64,000 nucleotides of DNA from Mesorhizobium escarrei (lineage in GTDB: Bacteria; Pseudomonadota; Alphaproteobacteria; Rhizobiales; Rhizobiaceae). Location: positions 64,564 to 128,563 of the forward strand of contig NZ_CAKXZT010000132.1 in assembly GCF_935825525.1 (NCBI RefSeq), given 5' to 3'. Positions 24,989 through 33,517 of this stretch are shown here, one piece after another. Made by a program: the position numbers and the translations under genes. The notes below the pieces were generated by a model. It worked only from the letters and a program-made list of their open reading frames with translations. It was not told where the DNA came from and did not search any database. Each line of letters begins with the position of its first letter. Position 1 is the stretch's first letter.

Positions 24989-25059
24989 AGGGTGTGTTGG
25001 CCAGAAGCGCAGGAAACTGCCGTTTGCAGGCCGGCATCACCTGAATATCGACACACCCT
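24989..25059. terminator. Convergent inverted repeat between rpoH2 and the M48 gene
   Basis: Perfect 9-bp arms AGGGTGTGT (24989-24997) and ACACACCCT (25051-25059), 53 nt apart, enclosing a smaller hairpin (TGCC...GGCA). It fills the gap between the two converging stop codons and may end both transcripts. There is no T-run, so factor-independent action is uncertain. Confidence 0.4.
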
Positions 25060-26533
25060 ATCTGTCGGTGATGATCTTGACCTTATCGCCGGCTGAAACG
25101 GCTGCGCCGGGCGACATCGCATTGAGCACCCTGAACAGGTCGAGCTTGCGGTCGACGCCGACCATCTGCGCCGCGAGCGAGCCCATGGTCTGTCCGGGCC
25201 GGACCGTGACGACGCGGATATGCAGCGGCTTCAGCGCCGCTTTTTCGGCCGCACTCAAGATACGGAATGAGCCGCTGACCGAGCGCGCCGCCGCGTCCAG
25301 CGAGGTGCTGGCGGAGGGGGCGGCGGTCAGCAGCCGGTAGACCTGGCCGCCGGCGCGGATCACCGCAATGCCGAACTGCCAGCCCTCGGCGCTGGCATGC
25401 GCCGTCGCCGCCTCGTTGCCGTTGATTGTTTCCTGGCGCACGCTGCTCTCGTCGAGACCGGCCACCCAGCCGCTGCGGATGTAGTCGGTCAGCGAGCGGT
25501 TCCTGTCGATCGAGACGCCGTCGAAGCGGATCGCTATGTCGCCCGGCCCGGTTGCCGTCACCGCCGCGGCCGAGTTGTCGATGATGAAGCCGTCGGGCAC
25601 CGAGAACGACACGCCGAGCCCCGGATGCAGGAAGGTTTCGCCACGCACATAGCCTTCCTCCGGCGTATCGCCGTAGAGCAGGCCGTCTATGCCGGCGAGG
25701 AAGGCGTCGCGGTCGCGCGTGCCGACGCCGGGCGCGCCGAACTGGCGGGCATGGCGCTGCGCCAGATCGATTCGCTGCGGCGTGTTGGGGTGCGTTGCCA
25801 GGAAGTCGAGGCTGGCGTCGGTGGCGCCGCTGATCGAGCGGAAATCGGTGTAGGCCGACATGGATTGCAAGAAGCGGCCGGCGGCAAACGGATCGAAGCC
25901 CGCCTCGCCGATCGACTTGATGCCGATGCCGTCGGCCTCCAGCTCCTGATTGCGCGAGAACTGGGCAAGCCGCAGCTTGCCGCGGATCAGTGCCGCCTTG
26001 GCGGTCGGGCTGTCGCCGAGCACATCCGAGACGACTTTGGTCGCAAAGCCCTCCTCGGCCTCGAGCTGCTGGCGCTGCAAGCCGTGATTTGCGGTGACAT
26101 GGCCCATCTCATGCGCGATGACCGCGGCGAGCTCGGCTGAATCGTTGGCCAGCGCCAACAGGCCGCGCGTGATGTAGAGATAGCCGCCCGGCAATGCGAA
26201 AGCGTTGACGTTGGGCGAATTGAGGATCGTAATGCGGTAGGTCTGGCTCGGGTTGGCCGACACCACGGTCAGGCTGCCGACGACCTTGGCCACCATGCGT
26301 TCGAGCTTGGGGTCGGAATATTCGCCACCATAGGTCGCCAGGATGCGCGGATGCTGCGCCTTGGCCATTTCGGCGAGCTTGCTGTTGGCGGCAACATTGT
26401 CGACGGTCACGGGCTTGCTGGAAGGCTGGAAGCCGGATTCCTGAACGTCCGGAGGCGTGAACATCTGGCAGCTTGCCAGCGCCATGGCAAAGCCGGCCAG
26501 CGCCAGGAAGCGCGCCAGCGGTTTCCTTCTCAC
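25058..26533 (-). CDS. M48-family zinc metalloprotease, lipoprotein, with C-terminal LysM-like domain
   Basis: Predicted periplasmic, membrane-tethered protease of 491 residues. The lipobox LASC puts the lipidated cysteine at C22. The zinc motif HEMGH is at 141-145, with a later downstream glutamate expected in NQELEADGIGIKSIGEAGFD. It thus resembles BepA/YcaL-like M48 proteases that survey outer-membrane protein assembly. The C-terminal 50 residues (VVTVRPGQTMGSLAAQM ... SAGDKVKII) look like a LysM module for peptidoglycan binding. It converges on rpoH2. The role in envelope quality control is inferred from the family. Confidence 0.92.
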   Translation of the reverse strand: MRRKPLARFLALAGFAMALASCQMFTPPDVQESGFQPSSKPVTVDNVAANSKLAEMAKAQHPRILATYGGEYSDPKLERMVAKVVGSLTVVSANPSQTYRITILNSPNVNAFALPGGYLYITRGLLALANDSAELAAVIAHEMGHVTANHGLQRQQLEAEEGFATKVVSDVLGDSPTAKAALIRGKLRLAQFSRNQELEADGIGIKSIGEAGFDPFAAGRFLQSMSAYTDFRSISGATDASLDFLATHPNTPQRIDLAQRHARQFGAPGVGTRDRDAFLAGIDGLLYGDTPEEGYVRGETFLHPGLGVSFSVPDGFIIDNSAAAVTATGPGDIAIRFDGVSIDRNRSLTDYIRSGWVAGLDESSVRQETINGNEAATAHASAEGWQFGIAVIRAGGQVYRLLTAAPSASTSLDAAARSVSGSFRILSAAEKAALKPLHIRVVTVRPGQTMGSLAAQMVGVDRKLDLFRVLNAMSPGAAVSAGDKVKIITDR

Positions 26534-26576
26534 TCTGTCGGTGCCGGTCGGCAGAACAGCTTCCTTTCGGGTCTAA

Positions 26577-26702
26577 GCACATGGCCCCGAAAATCGGGCA
26601 TCGATTTTCAGAACATGCGCAAAATCAACTGCCACAGCGTCCTTCGCGCCCACGAGCACGGCCCACGAGCACGGCCCACGAGCACGGATAGCACCGTAGT
26701 GG
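26577..26702. repeat. RIME-like element with an internal 13-bp triplication
   Basis: The first palindrome CCGAAAATCGG...CGATTTTC is present from 26586. In the second palindrome the loop is replaced by three exact tandem copies of GCCCACGAGCACG (26648-26660, 26661-26673, 26674-26686), so the copy is longer than its relatives. It occupies most of the 270-bp gap between the M48 and thiQ genes. Confidence 0.75.
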
Positions 26703-26803
26703 CAAATCACAACCTATGCCGGAACAGTATCCAAGGACCTAGCCACACTACTTTGACCATGGCAAGCAAACGCCACATCGCCTGGAGCCGGTTTGGCCGT
26801 AAA

Positions 26804-27574
26804 TTATGTCCGCTTCCGGGCAATATCTTGTGATCCTGCGCCAAACGGACCTGCACCGATATAGCGCCGGAAGGCCTCCGGTCCAGCCTTGGTAAAAAAA
26901 TCGGCGACAGTCCCGGTTGCGGCAACCGTGCCATTGTCCAGGAACACCATGTCCTGGCCGATACGGTGGGCATCCTCCGGCTGATGCGTGACGAACAGCA
27001 CCGTCATGCGCCGCTCCGCATGCAGGCCGGCTACCAGATCGAGCATGTCGTCGCGCAAGGCCGGTCCGAGCGAGGCGAACGGTTCGTCGAGCAAGAGCAC
27101 CTGCCGGTCGCGCACCAGGACGCGGGCGAGCGCGACGCGCTGCCGCTCGCCGCCGGAGAGTTCGCGCGGCAGCCGCTGTTGCTTGCCGGCAAGGCCGACG
27201 CGCTTGAGCGCCGCGGCGATTGCAGCATGGTCGGCCTCGGTCAGCCTGAGCGACGGCGAGCGGCCAAGGCCGACATTTCGTTCGACCGAAAGATGGGCGA
27301 AGAGATTGCTTTCCTGGAACACCATCGACACTGGCCGCGCCGAAGGCGGTTTGGCGCCGACATCGCCGCCACCGATCAGCACGCGGCCCGATCGCGGCGT
27401 CTCGAAGCCGGCCACCAGATTGAGCAGCGTCGATTTTCCTGAGCCGCTCGGCCCCATGATGGCGGTGATCTTCGAGGCGGCAAACTCGACATCGAATAAG
27501 AATGGCGCTTCGCCATAGCTGAACGAGACCTTTTCCAGCCGCACAGCCGTCCCGTTTTCACTGTTGAGCGTCAT
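26804..27574 (-). CDS. thiQ: Thiamine ABC transporter, ATP-binding protein
   Basis: ATPase of 256 residues that powers thiamine/TPP uptake. Walker A is GPSGSGKST (40-48), the signature is LSGGERQRVALARVLV, Walker B is LLLDEPFASLGP, and the switch region is FVTHQPEDA. It is the last gene of thiBPQ, and its start overlaps the thiP stop as ATGA. The order thiB-thiP-thiQ and the TPP riboswitch in front of thiB identify it. Confidence 0.95.
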   Translation of the reverse strand: MTLNSENGTAVRLEKVSFSYGEAPFLFDVEFAASKITAIMGPSGSGKSTLLNLVAGFETPRSGRVLIGGGDVGAKPPSARPVSMVFQESNLFAHLSVERNVGLGRSPSLRLTEADHAAIAAALKRVGLAGKQQRLPRELSGGERQRVALARVLVRDRQVLLLDEPFASLGPALRDDMLDLVAGLHAERRMTVLFVTHQPEDAHRIGQDMVFLDNGTVAATGTVADFFTKAGPEAFRRYIGAGPFGAGSQDIARKRT

Positions 27575-29190
27575 GATTTTTCCCCCCGCCCCAGCCAGTC
27601 CGCGGCCAGGACAAGTGCGAGACAGACCAGCCCGAGCAGCAATGCCAGGCCGGCCGCGTCCATCGTGCGGTAGCTGCCCATGCGGGCCAGCAAGAGATAA
27701 GGCAGCGTCTGCAGGGAGTCGCTGCCAAACAGGGCAATGACGCCGAGATCGCCGAGCGACAAAGCCATGGCGAACGCGAAACCGGTGGCGAGCGGCCGCC
27801 GCAGCGACGGCCAGTCGACCAGCCGGAAACGGTTCCAGCCCGAAATGCCAAGCAGCAAACAGAGCCGTTCGTGGCGTTCACTCGCCGCATCATAGCCGGG
27901 GCGAATGGCGCGGACGGCAAACGGCATCGCCATCACCGCATTGACCGCGACGACCATGACAGGGGCGATGGCAAAGACGTCGCTGACGGAACGCAGGAGC
28001 AGGAACCAGCCGGCGCCGATGACGACGGGCGGCACGACGAGGACGAAGCCGGCGCCAGTATCGGTGGCGTATTCGAGCAGCGTCCTGGCGCCGACGCGAC
28101 GCCTCAAGGCCAGCGCCCGTCGTGCCATGACCAGCGCCAGCGACAGCGCCACTGAAAGCAGCGCCGCCAGCAAGGCGAGCACGGCGCTGGTCAGCGTCGC
28201 TTGCCGCACCGCGCTCTCGCCCGCCAGCCGGCCGAGATCGGCCTCAAGGCCGGACGTCACCGTGGCCGCCATCGGCCCGGCGACGAACAGCAAAGCGAGG
28301 AGGATCAATGCTGCGTTCAGCACGGTCTCGGGGGTGCGGGCCGAAAGATACCGGCGCGAAGCCACCGGCAGGTTGGCGTCGCCGACGGTGTTGGCGCCGA
28401 GCCGCATTAATGCCAGCACGACGACGAGAGTCAGCGCGATCTGCAGCACTGTCAGCGTCACCGCGCGGGCAGGATCAAAATCGAAACGCAGCGCCTGGTA
28501 GATGGCGACCTCCAGCGTCGTCGCGCGCGGCCCGCCGCCCAGCGTGAGCACGATGGTAAAGGATGTGATGCAGAGCATGAACACAAGCCCGGCGACCCCC
28601 GGCAGCGCCGCGCGCAGCGCCGGCCATTCGATCAGCCGGAAGGCGGGTCTGGCGCCCATGCCGAGCTGGCTCGCCAACCGCCACTGGTCGTCCGGCACTG
28701 TCCCAAGCGCTTCGAGGAACAGCCGCGTAGCCAGCGGCAGATTGAAGAAGACATGGGCGACGAGTATGCCGGACAGGCCGTATATGCCCGGCCAGCCCTG
28801 ACCGCCAATCGCGCTGAGCACGCCGGCGAAATAGCCGGCACGGCCATAGAGTGCCAGAATCCCGAGTGCTGCGACGATGGCCGGCAGTGCGAGCGGCACG
28901 GCGAAGAGCTGCAGGATCAGGCCGCGACCAAAGAAGCGCGGATGCCGCGACAGCGCCCGCGCCACGAACAGCGCCGGCACGACGGAAAGCAGTGTCGACA
29001 GCAATGCCTGCCACAGCGTGAAGCGGGCGACGCGGAAGAGGTAGGAATCGAAGGCCGACGCGGCGCCGGACGGATCGCGTGCGCTTTCCACGATGAGCCC
29101 GGCGAACGCTCCGCCGATCAGCAGCGCAACAGCGGCAAGCGCAATGGTGCCGGCGGTGACGCGGGGGTCAGAAGGGGGTGCGTGTAGCAC
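27571..29190 (-). CDS. thiP: Thiamine ABC transporter, permease
   Basis: Double-length permease of about 539 residues, the usual ThiP size, with two fused transport domains. The two EAA-type loops are FLEALGTVPDDQWRLASQLG and the second half's counterpart near ASERHERLCLLLGISGWNRF. I place the start at GTG 29190 after AGGTGG. Upstream reading in the same frame runs through a palindromic repeat and is not credible. A 263-bp gap holding that repeat separates it from thiB, so expression within the operon may be uneven. Confidence 0.9.
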   Translation of the reverse strand: MLHAPPSDPRVTAGTIALAAVALLIGGAFAGLIVESARDPSGAASAFDSYLFRVARFTLWQALLSTLLSVVPALFVARALSRHPRFFGRGLILQLFAVPLALPAIVAALGILALYGRAGYFAGVLSAIGGQGWPGIYGLSGILVAHVFFNLPLATRLFLEALGTVPDDQWRLASQLGMGARPAFRLIEWPALRAALPGVAGLVFMLCITSFTIVLTLGGGPRATTLEVAIYQALRFDFDPARAVTLTVLQIALTLVVVLALMRLGANTVGDANLPVASRRYLSARTPETVLNAALILLALLFVAGPMAATVTSGLEADLGRLAGESAVRQATLTSAVLALLAALLSVALSLALVMARRALALRRRVGARTLLEYATDTGAGFVLVVPPVVIGAGWFLLLRSVSDVFAIAPVMVVAVNAVMAMPFAVRAIRPGYDAASERHERLCLLLGISGWNRFRLVDWPSLRRPLATGFAFAMALSLGDLGVIALFGSDSLQTLPYLLLARMGSYRTMDAAGLALLLGLVCLALVLAADWLGRGEKS

Positions 29191-29245
29191 TCTGCACCAC
29201 CTGACTCGGGACTGATATTTGACCGGATGAAGGTCGCGTTCCTTC

Positions 29246-29420
29246 GCGCCCCCCTCTGTCCTGCCCTCCTTGCCAAAACTTGGCATCTCCCCCACTTGGG
29301 GGGAGATTGGCAGCTTCACCGAAAGCGCCTTTTCTCCAAGGTTGGAGATTGGCGAATGCAGAGCTGACGTCCAATCTCTCCCCAAGTGGGGGAGATGTCC
29401 GGCAGGACAGAGGGGGGCGC
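29246..29420. repeat. MITE-like element with perfect 20-bp terminal inverted repeats
   Basis: Ends at 29246-29265 and 29401-29420 are exact complements (core CCCCCCTCTGTCCTGCC). Inside are CATCTCCCCCACTTGGGG and a second, inverted CCCCAAGTGGGGGAGATG. The whole lies between thiB and thiP. A relative with similar inner motifs is at 46275-46515. Confidence 0.8.
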
Positions 29421-29453
29421 CGTAGGGTGATCACCTTGATCAGCTCGCCACGA

Positions 29454-30467
29454 TTACTTGCTCATCACCGACAGCCATTCGTCGACCCAGGCCTTGCGGT
29501 TGGCAGCGACCTCTTCCGGGCTGAACAGCAACGTCTTGGTCGGCTTGACGAGCTTGTCGAAAGCCGGATTGAGCGGCTTCTCGGTCTTGCCGGCCGGGAA
29601 CATCCAGTTGGTCTCGGGAATGACATCCTGGAATTTCGGCCCGGTCATGAAAGTCATGAACTGTTTCGCCAACGGGTTCTTCGCACCTGACGTGGTGATG
29701 CCGGCAACCTCGATTTGCAGATACTGACCCTCCTCGAAGGACGCCGCCTGATAGCGTTCGGTGTTTTCGGCGACCATGTGATAGGCCGGCGACGTGGTAT
29801 AGGACAGCACCATCGGCGCCTCGCCCTTGGTGAACAGGCCGTAGGCCTCGCTCCAGCCCGGCGTCACGGTGAGCACCTTTGCCTTAAGCTTGGCCCAGGC
29901 TTCCGGCGCCTTGTCGCCATAAATCGACCTCACCCACAACAGCAGTCCGAGACCGGGCGTCGAGGTGCGCGGATCCTGGATGACGATCTTCTCATCGGCA
30001 TTGCCCTCGATCAATTCCTTCAGGCTCTTCGGCGGCGTCTTCAGCTTTTCGGTGTCGTAGACGACGGCGAAATAGCCGTAGTCGAACGGCACGAAAATAT
30101 CGTCGCTCCAGCCGCCCGGCACATTGACGTCGATGACGGCACCATGCGGCGAAAACAGGCCGGTGGCCTTGGCTTCCGCCGTCAGATTGGTGTCGAGGCC
30201 GAGCACGATGTCGGCCTTGGTCGCAGCCCCTTCCAGCCTGACGCGGTTGAGCAGGGCGACGCCGTCGGCGACCGCGACGAATTCGAGAGTACAGCCGCAT
30301 TCGGCCTCGAACGCCTTCTTGACCGCCGCGCCAGGACCCCAGTCGGCGGTGAAGCTCTCATAGGTATAGACGGTGAGTTTTTCCTGCGCGGATGCCGGCC
30401 CGATGCCGGCGAGAACGGTTGCCGCAAGCAGCACTGCCGAAGCAAGGGTGTATAATAATGTGCGCAT
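29454..30467 (-). CDS. thiB: Thiamine ABC transporter, periplasmic binding protein
   Basis: Thiamine/TPP-binding protein of 337 residues with a signal peptide (LYTLASAVLLAATVLAGIGPASA). The mature start KLTVYTYESFTADWGPG and the family segment FDYGYFAVVYDTEKL are typical of TbpA/ThiB. The later VLSYTTSPAYHMVAE is part of the ligand site in this family. The start at 30467 has GGAGGCGCC upstream. A TPP riboswitch lies in its leader, so thiBPQ is shut down when TPP is plentiful. Confidence 0.96.
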   Translation of the reverse strand: MRTLLYTLASAVLLAATVLAGIGPASAQEKLTVYTYESFTADWGPGAAVKKAFEAECGCTLEFVAVADGVALLNRVRLEGAATKADIVLGLDTNLTAEAKATGLFSPHGAVIDVNVPGGWSDDIFVPFDYGYFAVVYDTEKLKTPPKSLKELIEGNADEKIVIQDPRTSTPGLGLLLWVRSIYGDKAPEAWAKLKAKVLTVTPGWSEAYGLFTKGEAPMVLSYTTSPAYHMVAENTERYQAASFEEGQYLQIEVAGITTSGAKNPLAKQFMTFMTGPKFQDVIPETNWMFPAGKTEKPLNPAFDKLVKPTKTLLFSPEEVAANRKAWVDEWLSVMSK

Positions 30468-30526
30468 CGGCGCCTCCTTCGTTGGCGTTGAAGGGAATTG
30501 AGGCGTCGGGCTGTCCGAAACGTCTA

Positions 30527-30618
30527 ATCCCTCCGCCGGTACAAACCGGATCAGGTTCAGCGGGTTGGCAGGTTGCCTCTCAGCTGGTCCCGCGAAGATC
30601 GCGTCCCAGCACCCCGTT
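30527..30618 (-). promoter_or_regulatory. TPP riboswitch (THI element) controlling thiBPQ
   Basis: On the minus strand the conserved parts occur in order: ACGGGGTGC, CTGAGAGG, ACCCGCTGAACCTGATC, the variable stem CCGG-ttgta-CCGG, and GGAGGGAT. It lies about 60 nt upstream of the thiB start. The paired P1 ends and both TPP-binding junctions are present, so it should be functional. Confidence 0.96.
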
Positions 30619-30743
30619 AGAGCGCTTCGACACATAGGCCCGGCCCAACTGCGGCGCAAGCGTAAGTTTGTCGGGCGGAAGTTTGTCGGGCATCCGGAAC
30701 GCGGCCTTCCGTTTCGCAAGCAGGGCTGGTAAGGGCCACGCAT

Positions 30744-31388
30744 ATGAGCAAATTCACCATCCTGCTTGGCGGCGACCTTATCCGCACGCCGCTGCTCGAC
30801 CGCCAGGTCAAAGGCACGCGTGTCATCGCTGCCGACGCCGGCATGAGCCATGCCGGGACGCTGAGCCTGACGCCGGAACTCTGGGTCGGCGACTTCGATT
30901 CAGTGCCGGCGGATCTGCCGGACGAGCTCGCCGCCGTGCCCCGCCAAATGTTTCCGGCAGAAAAGGACAAGACCGACGGCGAACTGGCTATCGCCGCCGC
31001 GCTCGAACGCGGCGCGACCAGCCTCGTGCTGGCCGGCGCGTTCGGCGGCAAACGCACCGACCACGCCTTCCTGCACCTGGCGCTCAGCGTCCGGCTGGCT
31101 GAAGCCGGCGTAAAGGTGCTGTTGACCAGTGGCGCACAGGAAGGCGTCCCCTTGCTGCCCGGAAAGGCCTGCTTCGACTACGCCGACGGCATGCTGTTTT
31201 CGATTCTCGGCTTCTCCGACCTTGCCGGTCTGACCGTGACCGGCGCCAAATGGCCGCTGAACCATGTCGAGGTGGCGTTCGGCTCGTCGCTGACCATTTC
31301 GAATGAGGTCAAGGGCCGGCTTGAAATCGCACTGGGCAGTGGCCGGGCGCTGTTGCTCGCCCACCCATTTCCCTTACCCGAAAGCTGA
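30744..31388 (+). CDS. Thiamine pyrophosphokinase (thiamine diphosphokinase)
   Basis: Transfers pyrophosphate from ATP to thiamine to make TPP. The 214 residues carry the N-terminal substrate motifs AADAGMSHA (29-37), GDFDS (49-53) and DKTDGELAIA (75-84), all hallmarks of the TPK family. The C-terminal TPK_B1 beta domain includes the conserved LSN/TISNE-like ending (SLTISNEVKG). It is divergent from thiBPQ. Imported thiamine would thus be converted directly into the riboswitch ligand. A 13-bp direct repeat AAGTTTGTCGGGC (30664-30676 and 30679-30691) lies upstream. An ABC-F gene follows 1 nt downstream. Confidence 0.95.
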   Translation: MSKFTILLGGDLIRTPLLDRQVKGTRVIAADAGMSHAGTLSLTPELWVGDFDSVPADLPDELAAVPRQMFPAEKDKTDGELAIAAALERGATSLVLAGAFGGKRTDHAFLHLALSVRLAEAGVKVLLTSGAQEGVPLLPGKACFDYADGMLFSILGFSDLAGLTVTGAKWPLNHVEVAFGSSLTISNEVKGRLEIALGSGRALLLAHPFPLPES

Positions 31389-31389
31389 C

Positions 31390-33210
31390 ATGGCGCCGCC
31401 GCTTCTCAATCTCGACGGGATAAAACTGACTTTTGGTGGCAGGCCGCTGCTCGACAGGGCGGAACTGACGGCGTCGGCGGGCGACAAGATCGCTCTGGTC
31501 GGCCGCAACGGCTCGGGCAAGTCGACGTTGCTGAAGATCGCTGCGGGATTGATCGAGCCGCAGGATGGCGAGGTGTTCCGCCAGCCTTCGGCAACAGTGC
31601 GCTACTTGCCGCAAATGCCCGACATGGATGGTTTCGCCAGCGTCCGCGCCTATGTCGAGGCGGGGCTCGGACCCGCCGACGATCCCTACCGCGCCACCTA
31701 TCTGATGGAGCATCTCGGCCTGGCCGGCGAGGAACGGCCGAACGATCTCTCCGGCGGCGAAGCCCGCCGTGCTGCCCTTGCCCGCGTCATGGCGCCGGAG
31801 CCCGACATTCTCCTCCTTGATGAGCCGACCAACCATCTCGACCTGTCGGTCATCGAATGGCTGGAGGAGGAGCTTGCCCGCACCTCTTCGGCGCTGATCG
31901 TCATCTCGCATGACCGTCGCTTCCTCGAACGCGTGTCCCGCGCCACCGTCTGGCTCGATCGCGGCCAGACCCGCCGGTTGGACAAGGGCTTTGGCCATTT
32001 CGAGGCATGGCGCGACACCGTGCTGGAAGAAGAAGAGCGCGAGCAGCACAAGCTTGGCCGCCAGATCGTGCGCGAGGAGCACTGGTTGCGCTATGGCGTG
32101 ACGGCAAGGCGCAAGCGCAACATGCGCCGGCTCGGCGAATTGCAGACCATGCGCCAGCGCTTTCGCGGCCATCGCGGCGCCGAGGGTGCGGCGACCATGG
32201 TGGCCAGCGACGCCGCCGAATCCGGCAAGCTGGTGATCGAGGCCAAGAACATCGAGAAGAGCTTTGGCGACCTCACTGTGGTCAAGGCCTTCTCGACCCG
32301 CATCCAGCGCGGCGACCGCGTCGGCCTGGTCGGCCCGAACGGCGCCGGCAAGACGACGCTGCTGAAGATGCTGACCGGCGAATTGAAGCCGGACTCAGGC
32401 TCGGTGCGGCTCGGCACCAATCTGGAGATCGCCACGCTCGACCAGAAACGCGATGCGGTCGATCCGCAAGAGACGCTGGCGCAGTATCTCACCGACGGCC
32501 GCGGCGAGAACCTCATCATCAATGGCGAGCAGCGCCACGTCGTCTCCTACATGAAGGACTTCCTGTTCAAGCCGGAACAGGCGCGCACGCCGGTGCGCGA
32601 GCTTTCGGGCGGCGAGCGGGCGCGGCTGCTGCTCGCCCGCGTGCTGGCGCGGCCGGCAAATCTTTTGGTGCTCGACGAGCCGACCAACGATCTCGACATG
32701 GAGACGCTGGAACTGCTGCAGGAACTGGTCGCCGGTTTTGCCGGCACCGTCATCCTGGTCAGCCACGACCGCGATTTCCTCGACCGCACGGTGACCAGCC
32801 TGATCGCGCCGGACGGCGGCGGCCGCTGGATCGAATATGCCGGCGGCTATTCCGACATGCTGGCGCAGCGCGGCGGCACCAGGCTGGACGACCGCAAGGC
32901 GCGACCGAAAGCCGAGACCAGTGAAGCGATGGCGGCAGGCAGGACCGAAGCAGCTGCGCCGAAGGGCTCGGCGAAAAAGCTGTCGTTCAAGCAAAAATTC
33001 GCGCTGGAATCGCTGCCCAAGAAGATCGAGGCGGTGACCGCCTCGATATCACGGCTGGAGGACAACATCGCCGACCCGGCCTATTACGAGCGCGACCCGG
33101 CCTCGTTCCAGAAGACTATCGCCGCCCTCGACAAGGAGCGTACCACGCTGGCAGCGCTCGAGGAGGAATGGCTGGAACTTGAAATGTTGCGCGAGGAGAT
33201 GGAGGGGTAG
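31390..33210 (+). CDS. ABC-F family ATPase
   Basis: Soluble protein of about 606 residues with two ABC ATPase domains and no membrane helices. Walker A motifs are GRNGSGKST and GPNGAGKTT. Signatures are LSGGEARRAALARV and LSGGERARLLLARV, and Walker B motifs are LLLDEPTNHLDL and LVLDEPTNDLDM. The Uup-type linker and a C-terminal coiled coil (PKKIEAVTASISRLEDNIAD) are present. ABC-F proteins act on ribosomes or, for Uup, in DNA/translation quality control. The coiled-coil tail favours Uup-like, at moderate confidence. ATG at 31390 overlaps the end of the kinase gene by spacing of 1 nt. Confidence 0.92.
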   Translation: MAPPLLNLDGIKLTFGGRPLLDRAELTASAGDKIALVGRNGSGKSTLLKIAAGLIEPQDGEVFRQPSATVRYLPQMPDMDGFASVRAYVEAGLGPADDPYRATYLMEHLGLAGEERPNDLSGGEARRAALARVMAPEPDILLLDEPTNHLDLSVIEWLEEELARTSSALIVISHDRRFLERVSRATVWLDRGQTRRLDKGFGHFEAWRDTVLEEEEREQHKLGRQIVREEHWLRYGVTARRKRNMRRLGELQTMRQRFRGHRGAEGAATMVASDAAESGKLVIEAKNIEKSFGDLTVVKAFSTRIQRGDRVGLVGPNGAGKTTLLKMLTGELKPDSGSVRLGTNLEIATLDQKRDAVDPQETLAQYLTDGRGENLIINGEQRHVVSYMKDFLFKPEQARTPVRELSGGERARLLLARVLARPANLLVLDEPTNDLDMETLELLQELVAGFAGTVILVSHDRDFLDRTVTSLIAPDGGGRWIEYAGGYSDMLAQRGGTRLDDRKARPKAETSEAMAAGRTEAAAPKGSAKKLSFKQKFALESLPKKIEAVTASISRLEDNIADPAYYERDPASFQKTIAALDKERTTLAALEEEWLELEMLREEMEG

Positions 33211-33238
33211 ACGACTTCGCCGTTGCTCCGACACGAAA

Positions 33239-33259
33239 ATGCGCATACGTTATGCGCAT
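33239..33259. promoter_or_regulatory. ccdAB operator palindrome ATGCGCATA-CGT-TATGCGCAT
   Basis: Perfect 9-bp arms around CGT, 15 bp upstream of the ccdA ATG. Toxin-antitoxin operons are normally autorepressed by the antitoxin or complex at such a site. Confidence 0.8.
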
Positions 33260-33274
33260 GCTGCGGAGGTTATC

Positions 33275-33517
33275 ATGCGAAAGATAGCTATGAATGCGGT
33301 TCGTCAGCCGGCGAATCTGTCGATCGACTCGAAGCTTATGAAGGAAGCCAAGGGGCTCGATGTGAATGTCTCGCGCGCAGCGGAAGCCGGCATTGCAGAG
33401 GCGGTGGCTGCCGAAAAAGCCCGACTATGGAAGCTTGAGAATCGCGCCACGATAGAAGCGTGGAACGAATACGTCGAAAAGCACGGTATTCCGTTGGAAG
33501 AACATCGGCAGTTCTGA
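33275..33517 (+). CDS. ccdA: CcdA-type antitoxin
   Basis: Antitoxin of about 80 residues. The N-terminal ribbon-helix-helix (RQPANLSIDSKLMKEAKGLDVNVSRAAEAGI) binds DNA. The C-terminal part (KLENRATIEAWNEYVEKHGIPLEEHRQF) is the conserved CcdA toxin-wrapping region, including the final F. The ATG at 33275 follows GCGGAGG; upstream in-frame starts cross the operator and are rejected. The stop overlaps the ccdB start as TGATG, so translation is coupled. Confidence 0.95.
   Translation: MRKIAMNAVRQPANLSIDSKLMKEAKGLDVNVSRAAEAGIAEAVAAEKARLWKLENRATIEAWNEYVEKHGIPLEEHRQF

Noticed and set aside
33179..33274. Longer ccdA start upstream
   Set aside because: Would place the coding region over the operator palindrome and lacks CcdA similarity; the start after GGAGG is better.
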